Shown here piece by piece: positions 8,134-16,361 of a stretch of DNA of 64,000 bases. The position numbers were made by a program, and so were the translations under genes. Source of the DNA: Phycisphaerae bacterium (GTDB lineage Bacteria; Planctomycetota; Phycisphaerae; FEN-1346; JAACEH01); the NCBI GenBank assembly GCA_012729015.1, contig JAAYDY010000019.1, positions 45,117 through 109,116 on the forward strand. The letters are read 5' to 3'. Positions within the stretch are counted from its first letter, which is position 1, and the number at the start of each line of letters is the position of its first letter. Below the pieces are notes generated by a model. The model was not told where the DNA came from and made no database searches. It worked only from the letters and a program-made list of their open reading frames with translations.

Positions 8134-8925
8134 GTGCATCTGAAAGTGATCGCCTGCGAAATCGCGGCCCGCGAGATCTACCACTGCGCGGCCCAGAGCC
8201 TCAACACGGTGAGCATCGACCTGCTCACGCAGGGGCTGCACGACAACAGCGACGTGATGCGGCAGACGTTGCAGGGGCGGCTTGACGGGCTTGACGCGTC
8301 GAAGTTCGACGCCGTGTTGCTTGGCTACGGGCTGTGCAACAACGGGATCGTGGGGCTTCGCGCGCCGGCGGTGGAGATGGTGGTGCCGCGGGCGCACGAC
8401 TGCATCACGTTTCTGCTGGGCAGCAAGGAGCGTTACGCCAGCGAGTTCGACAATCGGCCGGGCACGTACTACTTCAGCAGCGGGTGGCTGGAGTACCCGG
8501 ATCGCAAGGGCGACAAGCCCGAGTTGATGCACAACAGCGGCCTGGGCGGCAGCTACGCCAAGTACCGCGATTACCAGAAGCTGGTGGAGCAGTACGGCGA
8601 GGACAACGCAAAGTACCTGATGGATTTCATGAGCCAGTGGCAGGAGCACTACACGCACGGGGCGCTGATCGACTTCGATTTCGTGCGGCACCTGGGGCTG
8701 GACCGTCGCGTGCAGGACATCTGCATGGAGAAGGGCTGGGAGTTTCTTCGTCTTCAGGGCAAGCTGGACCTGCTCCAGGACTGGCTGGACGGCCGGTGGG
8801 ACGACGAGCAGTTTCTTCGCGTGCCTCCTGGGCACGTGATCGAGGCCGACTACCGTGGCGGCATCGTCAAGGCTGTGGCGCCCGGCGTCTCGGCGAACGG
8901 AGCGGACCATGAGCGAAGTGCTTGA
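8134..8925 (+). CDS. DUF1638 domain protein
   Basis: A 263-residue protein matching DUF1638, a family of unknown biochemical role best known from methanogens and other anaerobes, often near corrinoid or methyl-transfer genes. Recognisable family features are the Gly-Tyr-Gly-Leu-Cys-Asn-Asn-Gly segment (about residue 70), the Pro-Arg-Ala-His-Asp-Cys-Ile segment (about residue 87) and a Gly-Thr-Tyr-Tyr-Phe-Ser-Ser-Gly-Trp stretch (about residue 110). The GTG start 8134 has a GAAAGGA upstream. Its stop overlaps the start of the following methyltransferase by 17 bp, so the two are almost certainly co-translated. Cys and His residues in the two motifs could bind metal or corrinoid, but no activity can be assigned. 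Confidence 0.8.
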   Translation: MHLKVIACEIAAREIYHCAAQSLNTVSIDLLTQGLHDNSDVMRQTLQGRLDGLDASKFDAVLLGYGLCNNGIVGLRAPAVEMVVPRAHDCITFLLGSKERYASEFDNRPGTYYFSSGWLEYPDRKGDKPELMHNSGLGGSYAKYRDYQKLVEQYGEDNAKYLMDFMSQWQEHYTHGALIDFDFVRHLGLDRRVQDICMEKGWEFLRLQGKLDLLQDWLDGRWDDEQFLRVPPGHVIEADYRGGIVKAVAPGVSANGADHERSA

Positions 8926-9964
8926 TCTGCTGCGCATCCTCGGGCTGTCGAACGCCCTTCGGATGAAGAGCCGCTACGACGAGGCGCTGCCGCACCTTCG
9001 CGGCTACGCGACGACGACGGTGCTGTGGTCGCTGCTGGAGTGCGGCCTTGGGGGCCGTCTGCTTGCCGCGGGGGACGCCGGGGTGGACGTGGACGGCTTC
9101 GTGCGCGAGCAGGGGCTGGACGCGCACGTGATGCGTTCGATGCTGAGCTACCTGGACGGCATTTCGGTGGTGCGGGTGGAGGGGGGGCAGGTGCGGCTGC
9201 TGCCGTCGGGGCGGCACCTGATCGGCGACACGCGCGGCCTGTTCGAGCTGGCCTACGCGTACGAACCGCTCTTTACGAATCTGTCGGACCTGCTGCACGG
9301 CCGCAAGCAGTTCGCCCGTGGCGACGTGGCCCGGCGTATCGAGTACGTCGGTCGCGGCAGCGGGATGCTGTGTCGCGACCTGCCGTACCCGGTGATGGCC
9401 GACATCATCGCGCGGCACGGCTGCCGACGGGTGCTGGACCTGGGGTGCGGCGACCTGGCGCTGGTGACGTTCCTGTGCGAGCGGATGTCGGACCTGACGG
9501 CGGTGGGCGTGGACCTGGACGCCGACATGATCGCCTACTGCCGGCGGACGCTGGCCGAGAGCCCGTTTGCGTCGCGGATCGAAGTGGCCACGGGCGACCT
9601 GCGACATCTGGACGACCTGATCGCCTCGGGGCGGCTGGCGGGCGTGGATTGCGTGACGGCGGTGGACACGTTCCACGAGTACCTGTGGACCGGGACGGAC
9701 GAGATTCTGGCGGCGCTGAAGAAGCTGCGAAGCCAGTTTCCGAAGGTGCTGTTCGTGATCGGCGAGTTCTGCAATCAGCCGCACGAGTCGCTGCGTCGCA
9801 GGCCGACGGCGTTCCTGGAGCACCACCTGTTCCACGACCTGACGAACCAGAAGATCGGCGAGGCGGAGCTGTGGCGTCGGCTGTTCCGGGAGGCGGGGTT
9901 CCAGATCGTCGAAGAGCGGATCTTCAACCTGGTGGGGCACGGTTACTTCGCGCTGAGACCGTAG
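8909..9964 (+). CDS. O-methyltransferase-like class I SAM methyltransferase
   Basis: A 351-residue protein with an N-terminal helical, winged-helix-like dimerisation region (about 1-150) and a C-terminal Rossmann SAM-binding domain. Motif I, Val-Leu-Asp-Leu-Gly-Cys-Gly-Asp, is near residue 175, and a Gly-Val-Asp-Leu-Asp acidic strand follows. This arrangement is typical of plant-type and polyketide-tailoring O-methyltransferases. ATG 8909 lies within the end of the DUF1638 gene, and another gene follows 56 bp later. In this cluster it could methylate the product of the ketosynthase genes. Alternatively it may work with the DUF1638 and DUF362 proteins in a separate methyl-transfer function. 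Neither reading is proven by the sequence. Confidence 0.8.
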   Translation: MSEVLDLLRILGLSNALRMKSRYDEALPHLRGYATTTVLWSLLECGLGGRLLAAGDAGVDVDGFVREQGLDAHVMRSMLSYLDGISVVRVEGGQVRLLPSGRHLIGDTRGLFELAYAYEPLFTNLSDLLHGRKQFARGDVARRIEYVGRGSGMLCRDLPYPVMADIIARHGCRRVLDLGCGDLALVTFLCERMSDLTAVGVDLDADMIAYCRRTLAESPFASRIEVATGDLRHLDDLIASGRLAGVDCVTAVDTFHEYLWTGTDEILAALKKLRSQFPKVLFVIGEFCNQPHESLRRRPTAFLEHHLFHDLTNQKIGEAELWRRLFREAGFQIVEERIFNLVGHGYFALRP

Positions 9965-10020
9965 GAAGGGCCTCCGGCCGCGTCGCACGCCGCCGCAGGA
10001 CGACAGGAACAACTCGACCG

Positions 10021-11118
10021 ATGAGCCACGTGACCGTCTATCCTTGTGCCTCGTACGAGGGCGTGCCGGCGGAGGTCGAGCGGGCGTTTGCCGCCTACGC
10101 GCCGCCAATGGACGGCAAGCGCGTCGTCCTGAAAGTGAATCTGCTGGGTCCGTGCCGGCCGGAAGAGCACGTGACGACGCATCCGAGTCTGGTTTCGGCC
10201 GCGGTGGCGGCGTGCCGCCGTCGCGGCGCGGCCGAGATCGTCGTCGGCGACAACCCTGGCATGAGCAGCTACGGCTCGACCGACCACGTGGCCCGGATGA
10301 CCGGGACCATCGAGGCGGCGGCCGGATGCTACCGCAACATCGCCGAGGCGCCGCGGATGGTGGAGGTGCCGACGCCGGGGGTGGGGCGGGTACCGGTGTC
10401 GCGCGCGGTGCTGGAGGCGGACGTGGTGATCGGCCTGGCCAAGATGAAGACCCACGTGGCCACGGGCATCACCGGGGCGGTCAAGAACACGTTCGGCTAC
10501 GTGGTAGGCGCCGCCAAGACGCAGCTTCACGCGGCGTGTCCGGGCAAGGAGGCGTTCGCCCGGGCGGTGCTCGACGTGTACGCCCTGCGTCCGCCGGATT
10601 TCTCGATCGTCGATGCCGTCTACGCGATGGAGGGGCAGGGGCCCTCGGGCGGCCAGCCGCGGTTCGTGGGGCGACTGCTGGCCTCGGCCGACAACGTGGC
10701 GCTGGACGCCGTCATGGCCCGCATGATGGGGTTTCGCCCGGAGCAGATTCCGTACCTTGTGGCGGCGGCCGAGCGCGGTCTCGGCGAGATCGGCGACGAC
10801 CGGATCCATGTCGAGGGGCCGACGGACCCGATCCCCGGGTTCCGGCGGCCGAAGTACGGCCAGAGCATGGGCACCTGGGGCGCGCGGCTCGTGAGCCGCA
10901 TCTACGTCACGCAGCCGCAAGCCGATACCGACATCTGCATCAAGTGCGGGGCGTGCGCGCGGCAATGCCCGGTGGAGGCGATCCGGATGGACCCGTACCC
11001 GGTGATCGACGCGGCCCGATGCATTTCGTGCTTCTGCTGCCACGAGTTCTGCAAGCCGAAGGCCATGAGGCTGGCGCCGCGGATACGCATCATGAAGTTC
11101 CTCCGTGGGCGGAAGTAG
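10021..11118 (+). CDS. DUF362 protein with C-terminal 2x[4Fe-4S] ferredoxin domain
   Basis: A 365-residue protein with an N-terminal DUF362 domain (about residues 35-240), including the characteristic Lys-Met-Lys-Thr-His and Gly-Ala-Val-Lys-Asn segments. A C-terminal bacterial-ferredoxin domain carries two cysteine sets: Cys-x-x-Cys-x-x-Cys-x-x-x-Cys-Pro near residue 305 and Cys-x-x-Cys-x-x-Cys-x-x-x-Cys near 340. It should hold two [4Fe-4S] clusters and act in low-potential electron transfer, but the DUF362 reaction is unknown. ATG 10021 lies 56 bp after the methyltransferase. It is the last gene of the acyl/methyl-transfer run. A redox enzyme here suggests that the pathway product is reduced, or that a cofactor must be reactivated. 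Confidence 0.85.
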   Translation: MSHVTVYPCASYEGVPAEVERAFAAYAPPMDGKRVVLKVNLLGPCRPEEHVTTHPSLVSAAVAACRRRGAAEIVVGDNPGMSSYGSTDHVARMTGTIEAAAGCYRNIAEAPRMVEVPTPGVGRVPVSRAVLEADVVIGLAKMKTHVATGITGAVKNTFGYVVGAAKTQLHAACPGKEAFARAVLDVYALRPPDFSIVDAVYAMEGQGPSGGQPRFVGRLLASADNVALDAVMARMMGFRPEQIPYLVAAAERGLGEIGDDRIHVEGPTDPIPGFRRPKYGQSMGTWGARLVSRIYVTQPQADTDICIKCGACARQCPVEAIRMDPYPVIDAARCISCFCCHEFCKPKAMRLAPRIRIMKFLRGRK

Positions 11119-11200
11119 AATGGGTGGCGGACGAAGCAGACGACGCTGAATGCCAGGGGGCGGCGCGGCTGCCGGAATCGCGTTCGCTGAGGGAGATGCG

Positions 11201-12121
11201 ATGATGAGAACGGCCTCTGCTATGGCCAGTCTGTTGGCCGCATGGACCCTGGTCGCGGTTGGAGGGTGCCGGCACGGGGAGGATGCGTCGGTCGCTTCGT
11301 CGCCTCTCCTGGAGCCGCGGACGGAGGCGGCCAGGCCGCCGGCGATCGGGGAGATGATCCGCCTGGACGACGGACAGGACGAATCCCTCGGCGCCGCAGA
11401 GCCCTTCGATGGCGCGGAGTTTGTGCGCCGGTTGCAGAAGGCCGTTGCGGCGGGACCGGCGTCCGACGGCAAGGGACATGAACTGGCGCGGCTTGCGGTC
11501 GATGCGGCCGCGGCGCTGAATGTTTACTCGGCCCGCTTCGAGAAACAGGAGTGCATCGGGGCGGTTCTGAGGCCCGTCGAGCAGATGGAGGTCTGGGTCC
11601 GCGAGACGCCCCGGGCTGTGCGCCTCCGGTGGGTCGGGGCGGTGGATCGGGGCAAGGACGTGCTGTATGTCGAGGGCGAGAACGGCGACCGGCTGCGAGT
11701 CTATGCCGGGCACCTGTTCCTGAAGCTGCGGCTCGACCTTGAGCCGACGAGCGATGCGGCGAGGAAAGACAACCGCCACCCCATTACGCGCATGGGGCTG
11801 GCCACGCTGGCGTCGGGATTGCTTCTGAATGTGGGCGAATCCGTTGCGGCCGCTGCCGAGGAGTTTCACCTGTTGGGCCGGGCGGCGCTGGACGGGCAAA
11901 CGGTGGACGTTGTCGGGCGAACGGCGGCTGCCGACGCGCCGGACCTGCCGTCCGACCTGCTGATCTACTGCCTGGATGCCCGGACGCACCTTCCCGCCTT
12001 GGCCGCACGGTACGACGACGGCGGCAACCTGCTGGAACGTTATCGTTACAGTGCGGTGACGCCGCTGGCGACGGCACCCGACCGGGTATTCGACTTCGCC
12101 TCCCTGGGCCGCAAGTTGTGA
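11201..12121 (+). CDS. DUF1571 family lipoprotein
   Basis: A 306-residue exported protein. It begins with a short lipoprotein signal peptide ending in a Val-Gly-Gly-Cys lipobox (Cys22), so it should be lipidated. The mature part matches DUF1571, found chiefly in Planctomycetota. Visible marks are the Phe-Glu-Lys-Gln-Glu segment near residue 110, the Pro-Val-Glu-Gln-Met-Glu-Val-Trp-Val-Arg-Glu stretch just after it, and Arg-His-Pro-Ile-Thr near residue 190. No enzymatic function is known; the domain resembles outer-membrane lipoprotein-sorting folds. Start ATG 11201 follows a GGGAG and gives the cleanest signal peptide. It lies 82 bp after the DUF362 gene and may or may not be in the same transcript. 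Confidence 0.8.
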   Translation: MMRTASAMASLLAAWTLVAVGGCRHGEDASVASSPLLEPRTEAARPPAIGEMIRLDDGQDESLGAAEPFDGAEFVRRLQKAVAAGPASDGKGHELARLAVDAAAALNVYSARFEKQECIGAVLRPVEQMEVWVRETPRAVRLRWVGAVDRGKDVLYVEGENGDRLRVYAGHLFLKLRLDLEPTSDAARKDNRHPITRMGLATLASGLLLNVGESVAAAAEEFHLLGRAALDGQTVDVVGRTAAADAPDLPSDLLIYCLDARTHLPALAARYDDGGNLLERYRYSAVTPLATAPDRVFDFASLGRKL

Positions 12122-12660
12122 AGTGCGGCGGGACCGCACCGAGAGACCCTCGCCGCCCCCTGTGGCGAGCACAGCGAAAGGTTTGCCACGTTCGACCCTC
12201 ACCGCCCCTCGCCTATGCTCGGGGCACCTCTCCCTGCACGCAGGGCGAGGGGTGGAGGAGTGTGCTTGGCACACGGCGGGTTGACGGACCGCGTGGCTGC
12301 GGAGCAGCCACCCTACGAGCTTCCCTGGGAGGGGGTTGGTGAGGGCTCTCCCGGAATGCCGGACGGACCGATTATTTGTCGCCGGGGGCCACACTGCGCG
12401 GCTGAACCGTCGTAACATGAGTTAGTGCAGTGGTTTGCATTTCCATCCGATGTGCGAAAAAAGTCCGTTTTCCCCCGAACTTCCCGGCCGTGTTTGCGTA
12501 TTTGAAGGTGCCTGAGAGCAGCTTGCGGCAATGGGGCTGCCCGGGGCGGGCTTAGTCCCGCGTGTTGTGGCACGGCGATGACGTGCGGGGGCAGCGAACG
12601 ATCGGGCCGCCGGAGTAGTGCGGCCTGCCGGCAGACCAGTCAGGATAAGGGAGTCTGACC
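12122..12660 (+). repeat. Intergenic region with degenerate palindromic repeats
   Basis: No credible gene. It holds a palindromic element GCCCCTCG...CGGGGC (12204-12225), a CCCTG/CAGGG hairpin just after it, and an 8-bp stem GTGGCTGC/GCAGCCAC (12293-12311) whose right half recurs at 36716-36730. The part from about 12420 is less GC-rich and probably carries the promoter of the VWA operon, but I could not find a convincing -35/-10 pair. A TGGCACG at 12568 lacks the matching -12 element. Confidence 0.6.
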
Positions 12661-13734
12661 ATGGCGCTACGATTCAGATGTGAGCATTGCGGCAAGCGGC
12701 TCCAGGTGGACCAGGAGCCCGGGGTAAGCGTGATGTGCCCGTATTGCCGCAACACGGTGGTGGTTCCGGCCGACGCGCAGCAGTTCTCGGCGGACCAGGC
12801 GGCCCAGCAGGAGGTCCAGGAGCCCGTCGAGGAGACCTCGGGGGACAAATTCGTCGCGTTCGTGGCCACGTATCTGCCCAGTTGGGGCACGAGCGTGGTG
12901 CTGCACGTGGCGCTGATCCTGGTGTCGCTGGCCACGTGGTCGGCGTTCCAGGCGCCGCAAAAGGTCGAGTACGAGACGCAGGCGATTACCAAAGAGGTCA
13001 AGAAGTTCATCGCGCCGCGTCGCGACCTGGAGAAGAGCCGCACGATCCGCAAGGCTCACAGCGAGAAGACGTCGTCGTTCGTGTTCAAGATGACGAACAA
13101 CCCGATTCCGGACGTGTCGGACAACCGGCTGAATCCGGTCGAGGTGATCGGCGTGGGCGGCGGCGGCTTCCAGACGGGCGGCATCGCCGGGTTCGGGACG
13201 GGTCGCGGGGTCGGCGGCGACGCGGGCTTCTTCGGCGTCGGGGGCGTGGCGTCGAAGATCGTGTTCGTCGTGGACCGCAGCGGGTCGATGACCGACAGCA
13301 TCATGTACGTCAAGCACGAGCTGAAGCGGTCGGTGGGCGTGTTGAAGCCGAATCAGTCGTTCTTCGTGATCTTCTACTCGAGCGGCCCGCCGAAGATGAT
13401 GCCTGTGCGTCAGTTGCTGCCGGCCACGGAGGCCAACAAGCAGGCGGCGTACGAGTTCATCGACAACATCGTGCCGATCGGCCAGACCGACCCGAAGGAG
13501 GCTCTGACCGAGGCGTTCAAGCTGGGACCGGAGCTGATCTACCTGTTGACCGACGGCGAGTTCGACAGGGAAATCGTCGGGCACATCGAGAAGATGAACC
13601 GCGGCAAGCAGGTGACCGTCAACACGATCTGCTTCATCTACTCCAACGGCGAACCGATGCTGATGGAGATTGCGAACAAGAACAACGGGACGTACAAGTA
13701 CGTGGGCGAGGACGACCTGAACTCGCTGGAATAG
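12661..13734 (+). CDS. Zinc-ribbon, transmembrane, VWA-domain protein
   Basis: A 357-residue protein with three parts. An N-terminal zinc ribbon has Cys7/Cys10 and Cys26/Cys29. One transmembrane helix follows (about 77-95). After a glycine-rich linker comes a von Willebrand factor A domain with an intact MIDAS start, Asp205-x-Ser207-x-Ser209. The linker holds a Gly-Phe-Gly-Thr-Gly-Arg-Gly motif followed by Phe-Phe-Gly-Val-Gly-Gly (residues 177-195), also found in the giant protein at 55547-61873. ATG 12661 has a GGGAG. It heads an operon with ExbB/ExbD-like motor genes, so the VWA domain may be the extracytoplasmic, metal-dependent binding module acted on by a PMF-driven motor. The partner is unknown. 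Confidence 0.85.
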   Translation: MALRFRCEHCGKRLQVDQEPGVSVMCPYCRNTVVVPADAQQFSADQAAQQEVQEPVEETSGDKFVAFVATYLPSWGTSVVLHVALILVSLATWSAFQAPQKVEYETQAITKEVKKFIAPRRDLEKSRTIRKAHSEKTSSFVFKMTNNPIPDVSDNRLNPVEVIGVGGGGFQTGGIAGFGTGRGVGGDAGFFGVGGVASKIVFVVDRSGSMTDSIMYVKHELKRSVGVLKPNQSFFVIFYSSGPPKMMPVRQLLPATEANKQAAYEFIDNIVPIGQTDPKEALTEAFKLGPELIYLLTDGEFDREIVGHIEKMNRGKQVTVNTICFIYSNGEPMLMEIANKNNGTYKYVGEDDLNSLE

Positions 13735-13759
13735 GCCCGTGGTGACCCTGGAACAAGCC

Positions 13760-14842
13760 ATGAACAGACGCTTCACATATTCGATGCTGATTGCCGCGAT
13801 GATCGCGGCGCTGACGAGCGGGACGGTCCTGGCCGACAGCATCAGGAACAGCGCCGGGATCAACTATGCGGGGCGGGTTCGCGGCCTCAGCCCCGAGGGC
13901 GTCGTGATCGACGTCAGCGGCAGCGCGAGGACGTTTGCGTACGCCGAGATCGCGAAGCTGGCGGTGGACGAGGCGCCGGACCTGGGGAAGGCCGAGGATC
14001 TGCTGAACTCGGGCGAGGCGGCCGAGGCGGCCAAGCTGTATGCGAAGGTGCGCGACAAGGGCGGGTCGGCGTGGCTGAAGCATTTTGTGGATGCGCGGCT
14101 CGTGAGGTCGTACGACGAGTCGAAGCAGTTCTACCGGGCGGTCAAGGCGATGATCTCGCTGTGTGCGATGCAGTCGCCGCTGGCGTCGCAGGTGGGGCAG
14201 CCGTCGCCGCTGGCCAAGGGCAGCGCGGACAACCAGTCGTCGCTGAAGGAGATTGAGCAGGCCTTGGCTACGGTTCCGGCGGGCGCGTTCGCGGATCGGC
14301 TGAAATCGCTGCGGATCAACATTCTGATGGTGGAAGGCAACCCGGCAGAGATTCTCGGACTGGTTGAGGAGCAGTTGAAGAGCCCGGACGTGTCGGTGCG
14401 CAAGCAGGCCCGGATCAAGCATTTCCAGATCCTGTTGGACCTGAACCGCGTGGACGACGCCGGGCGGAGCCTGGAGCAGGCCGGCGACGATCTGGACAAT
14501 TCCGAGCGTCAGCCGCTGATGTACTACATTGAAGGTCGCAGGCTCTATGCGAAGGCCGAGGCGGCGCGCAAGGCGGCCGAAGGCAAGCCGGACCAGCCGG
14601 CGGACGAGCGGGACTATCTTCGTGCGGCGTTGAAATTCATGCGTCTGCCGGTGCTTTACAGCCTGGCGCAGAAGGATCTGGCGGCGGAATCGCTGGTCTG
14701 GGCGGCGCGTGCGATGCAGAAGGCGGGCGCCCCGGCCCAGGAGGTCGGGACGGTGCTGGACGAGGCGGTGCGGAAGTTTCCGAACACGCGCGGGTCGGAC
14801 ATGGCGCACAAGATGATGGAAGACATGGGCGGCGGTTCCTGA
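13760..14842 (+). CDS. Exported helical repeat protein of unknown function
   Basis: A 360-residue protein with a clear signal peptide (about residues 1-25, ending Val-Leu-Ala-Asp). A short beta-rich segment (about 30-65) follows, resembling the beginnings of planctomycete SH3-like export proteins, then long alpha-helical, TPR-like sequence to the end. No catalytic motif is visible. ATG 13760 is preferred over the GTG at 13739 because it begins the signal peptide. It lies 25 bp after the VWA gene and 70 bp before the ExbB-like gene. It is probably a periplasmic scaffold of the same machine as the larger TPR-like protein at 17457. Confidence 0.75.
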   Translation: MNRRFTYSMLIAAMIAALTSGTVLADSIRNSAGINYAGRVRGLSPEGVVIDVSGSARTFAYAEIAKLAVDEAPDLGKAEDLLNSGEAAEAAKLYAKVRDKGGSAWLKHFVDARLVRSYDESKQFYRAVKAMISLCAMQSPLASQVGQPSPLAKGSADNQSSLKEIEQALATVPAGAFADRLKSLRINILMVEGNPAEILGLVEEQLKSPDVSVRKQARIKHFQILLDLNRVDDAGRSLEQAGDDLDNSERQPLMYYIEGRRLYAKAEAARKAAEGKPDQPADERDYLRAALKFMRLPVLYSLAQKDLAAESLVWAARAMQKAGAPAQEVGTVLDEAVRKFPNTRGSDMAHKMMEDMGGGS

Positions 14843-14912
14843 GTATCGACAGGGGCGCGCGCATCCGTTGGAAGAATCAGGCACGGCTTTTCTTTGGAGG
14901 CAGGAGCGACTC

Positions 14913-15677
14913 ATGGCGAAGAAATGGTTGAAAACGGCTGGTATGGTGGCCTTGCTGATGCTGGTCCTGGCCCCCGTGGTGATGGCCCAGGACGAAGAAC
15001 CGGAGATGGTGAAGCAGAGCTTCTTCTTCGTGATCAAGGAGGCCACGTTCTCGTCGGTGATCGGTTTCATCGACATTTTCCTGATCTTCCTCGGCTCGAT
15101 CGCGGGCATCGCCCTGATCATCGAGCACGCGCTGACGATCCGTCGCGACGTGATGCTGCCGGAACTGACCGTGGCGCAGATCAAGACGATGTTCGACGAG
15201 CGTCGGTTCCGCGAGGCGCTGGAGTTCTGCGAGAACGATCCGTCGTTCGTCGCGAGCGTGATTCACGCGGGCCTGATCGAGGCGGCCAACGGCTACCCGG
15301 CGATGGAGAAGGCCATGGGCGACGCCGCGGAGGAGCGTGCGGCGCGGCTGTTCCGTAAGATCGAGTACCTCAACCTGCTGGGCAACGTGTGCCCGATGCT
15401 CGGGCTGTTCGGCACCGTGTACGGCATGATGGAGGCCTTCAGCACGATCGCCTCCAAGGGCGGGACCGCGAGCCCGGCCGACCTGGCCGCAGGTATCATG
15501 GTGGCCTTGTTCAGTACGTTCCTGGGTCTGCTTGCGGCCATTCCGGCCCTGGTCGGCTATGCCATCTTCAAGGGGCGCATCGACCAGCTCAGCATCGAGG
15601 CGACGCTGGTGGCCGAGGAACTGCTGGCCAACTTCAAGCCGAACCGTCCGGTGCAGCAGCAGGCGAAGCAGGCGTAA
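14913..15677 (+). CDS. MotA/TolQ/ExbB proton channel family protein
   Basis: A 254-residue protein of the MotA/TolQ/ExbB family, the pentameric channel half of PMF-driven inner-membrane motors. It starts with a cleavable-looking signal sequence (about 1-26), as in longer ExbB proteins. The first transmembrane helix (about 47-70) is followed by a large cytoplasmic loop. The conserved helix pair includes Leu-Leu-Gly-Asn-Val-Cys-Pro-Met-Leu-Gly-Leu-Phe-Gly-Thr-Val (about 150-165) and a Gly-Ile-Met-Val-Ala-Leu-Phe-Ser-Thr segment (about 192-200), both hallmarks of the family. ATG 14913 has AGGAG at 14902-14906. It is followed by three ExbD-like genes and should form the stator with one or more of them. 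Confidence 0.9.
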   Translation: MAKKWLKTAGMVALLMLVLAPVVMAQDEEPEMVKQSFFFVIKEATFSSVIGFIDIFLIFLGSIAGIALIIEHALTIRRDVMLPELTVAQIKTMFDERRFREALEFCENDPSFVASVIHAGLIEAANGYPAMEKAMGDAAEERAARLFRKIEYLNLLGNVCPMLGLFGTVYGMMEAFSTIASKGGTASPADLAAGIMVALFSTFLGLLAAIPALVGYAIFKGRIDQLSIEATLVAEELLANFKPNRPVQQQAKQA

Positions 15678-15686
15678 GGCGGCTCG

Positions 15687-15718
15687 TGCCGCCCCTGCCC
15701 CCTGGGGGCGGGGCGGCA
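15687..15718 (+). other. Strong intra-operon hairpin
   Basis: A 14-bp GC stem with a single bulged T (96th base of the 15600s) and a three-base loop lies just after the ExbB-like stop. No T-run follows, so it is not an intrinsic terminator. It could act as an mRNA-stability or processing element that sets ExbB:ExbD stoichiometry. Confidence 0.55.
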
Positions 15719-15812
15719 TGGCTATGCTCTCAGGCTCGCACGGGGGCCGACCGACGCGGACGCATGGGGCGTCCGGACGACACTCCGAGGCGAGCGACGA
15801 AGGGAGACGGCA

Positions 15813-16349
15813 ATGGCAACGATTAAGTCGAGAGCCGGTGGCGGCGTGGGGTTCAACATGACCCCGATGATCGACATCGTGTTCAACCTGATCATCTTCT
15901 TCATGCTGGTCAGCCAGTTCTACCGGCTGGAGGTCGAGGAGGTCAAGTTGCCTCCGGCGAGCAAGGCCGACCCGCACAAGGAGACGTTGCAGGACTACAC
16001 GCAGTTGGTGGTGAACATTGTGCCGCCGACGAATCCGCAGGACAAGGCGACACGCGTCGTGATTGGCGGCAAGACGATCGTGACGTTCGTCGACGGCGGG
16101 GATCCGCCGGCGATGGATCCGCTGATCGACCTCTTGAAGTCGCGTCATGAAGCGGTGACGGCGAACAAGCAGAAGCCGCTGAACGTGATCTGTCGTGCGG
16201 GCGAAGAAGTGACCTACGACATCGTCGGGTCGGTGATGATCGCGACGAGCAAGGCCGGGATCAAGAACTGGTGGGTTCAGGCAGCTCGTCCTCCGGCCAA
16301 GGGCGGCCGCGAGATCAGGGAATTCCTGGGTGTAGCGAACGGTTCGTAA
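15813..16349 (+). CDS. ExbD/TolR-like protein (first of three)
   Basis: A 178-residue single-span protein of the ExbD/TolR family. The N-terminal cytoplasmic tail leads into one transmembrane helix that carries the proton-path aspartate, Asp21, in Thr-Pro-Met-Ile-Asp-Ile-Val-Phe. A periplasmic domain follows (about 45-178). ATG 15813 has GGGAG at 15801. It is more divergent from the other two copies than they are from each other: its periplasmic part contains an extra central segment and ends in a basic, polar tail. With the ExbB-like protein it should harvest the proton gradient. Why three versions are made is unknown. Confidence 0.9.
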   Translation: MATIKSRAGGGVGFNMTPMIDIVFNLIIFFMLVSQFYRLEVEEVKLPPASKADPHKETLQDYTQLVVNIVPPTNPQDKATRVVIGGKTIVTFVDGGDPPAMDPLIDLLKSRHEAVTANKQKPLNVICRAGEEVTYDIVGSVMIATSKAGIKNWWVQAARPPAKGGREIREFLGVANGS

Positions 16350-16361
16350 GGGAGCCAGACC

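Noticed and set aside
6991..8937. A 648-codon minus-strand open frame
   Set aside because: Antisense to the GH3 and DUF1638 genes. High Arg/Pro/His content is typical of the complement of GC-rich coding sequence.
942..11118. Ladderane biosynthesis cluster
   Set aside because: No radical-SAM, phytoene-desaturase-like or other defining ladderane genes are present.
12568..12582. TGGCACG upstream of the VWA operon
   Set aside because: The corresponding -12 dinucleotide is AC rather than GC.
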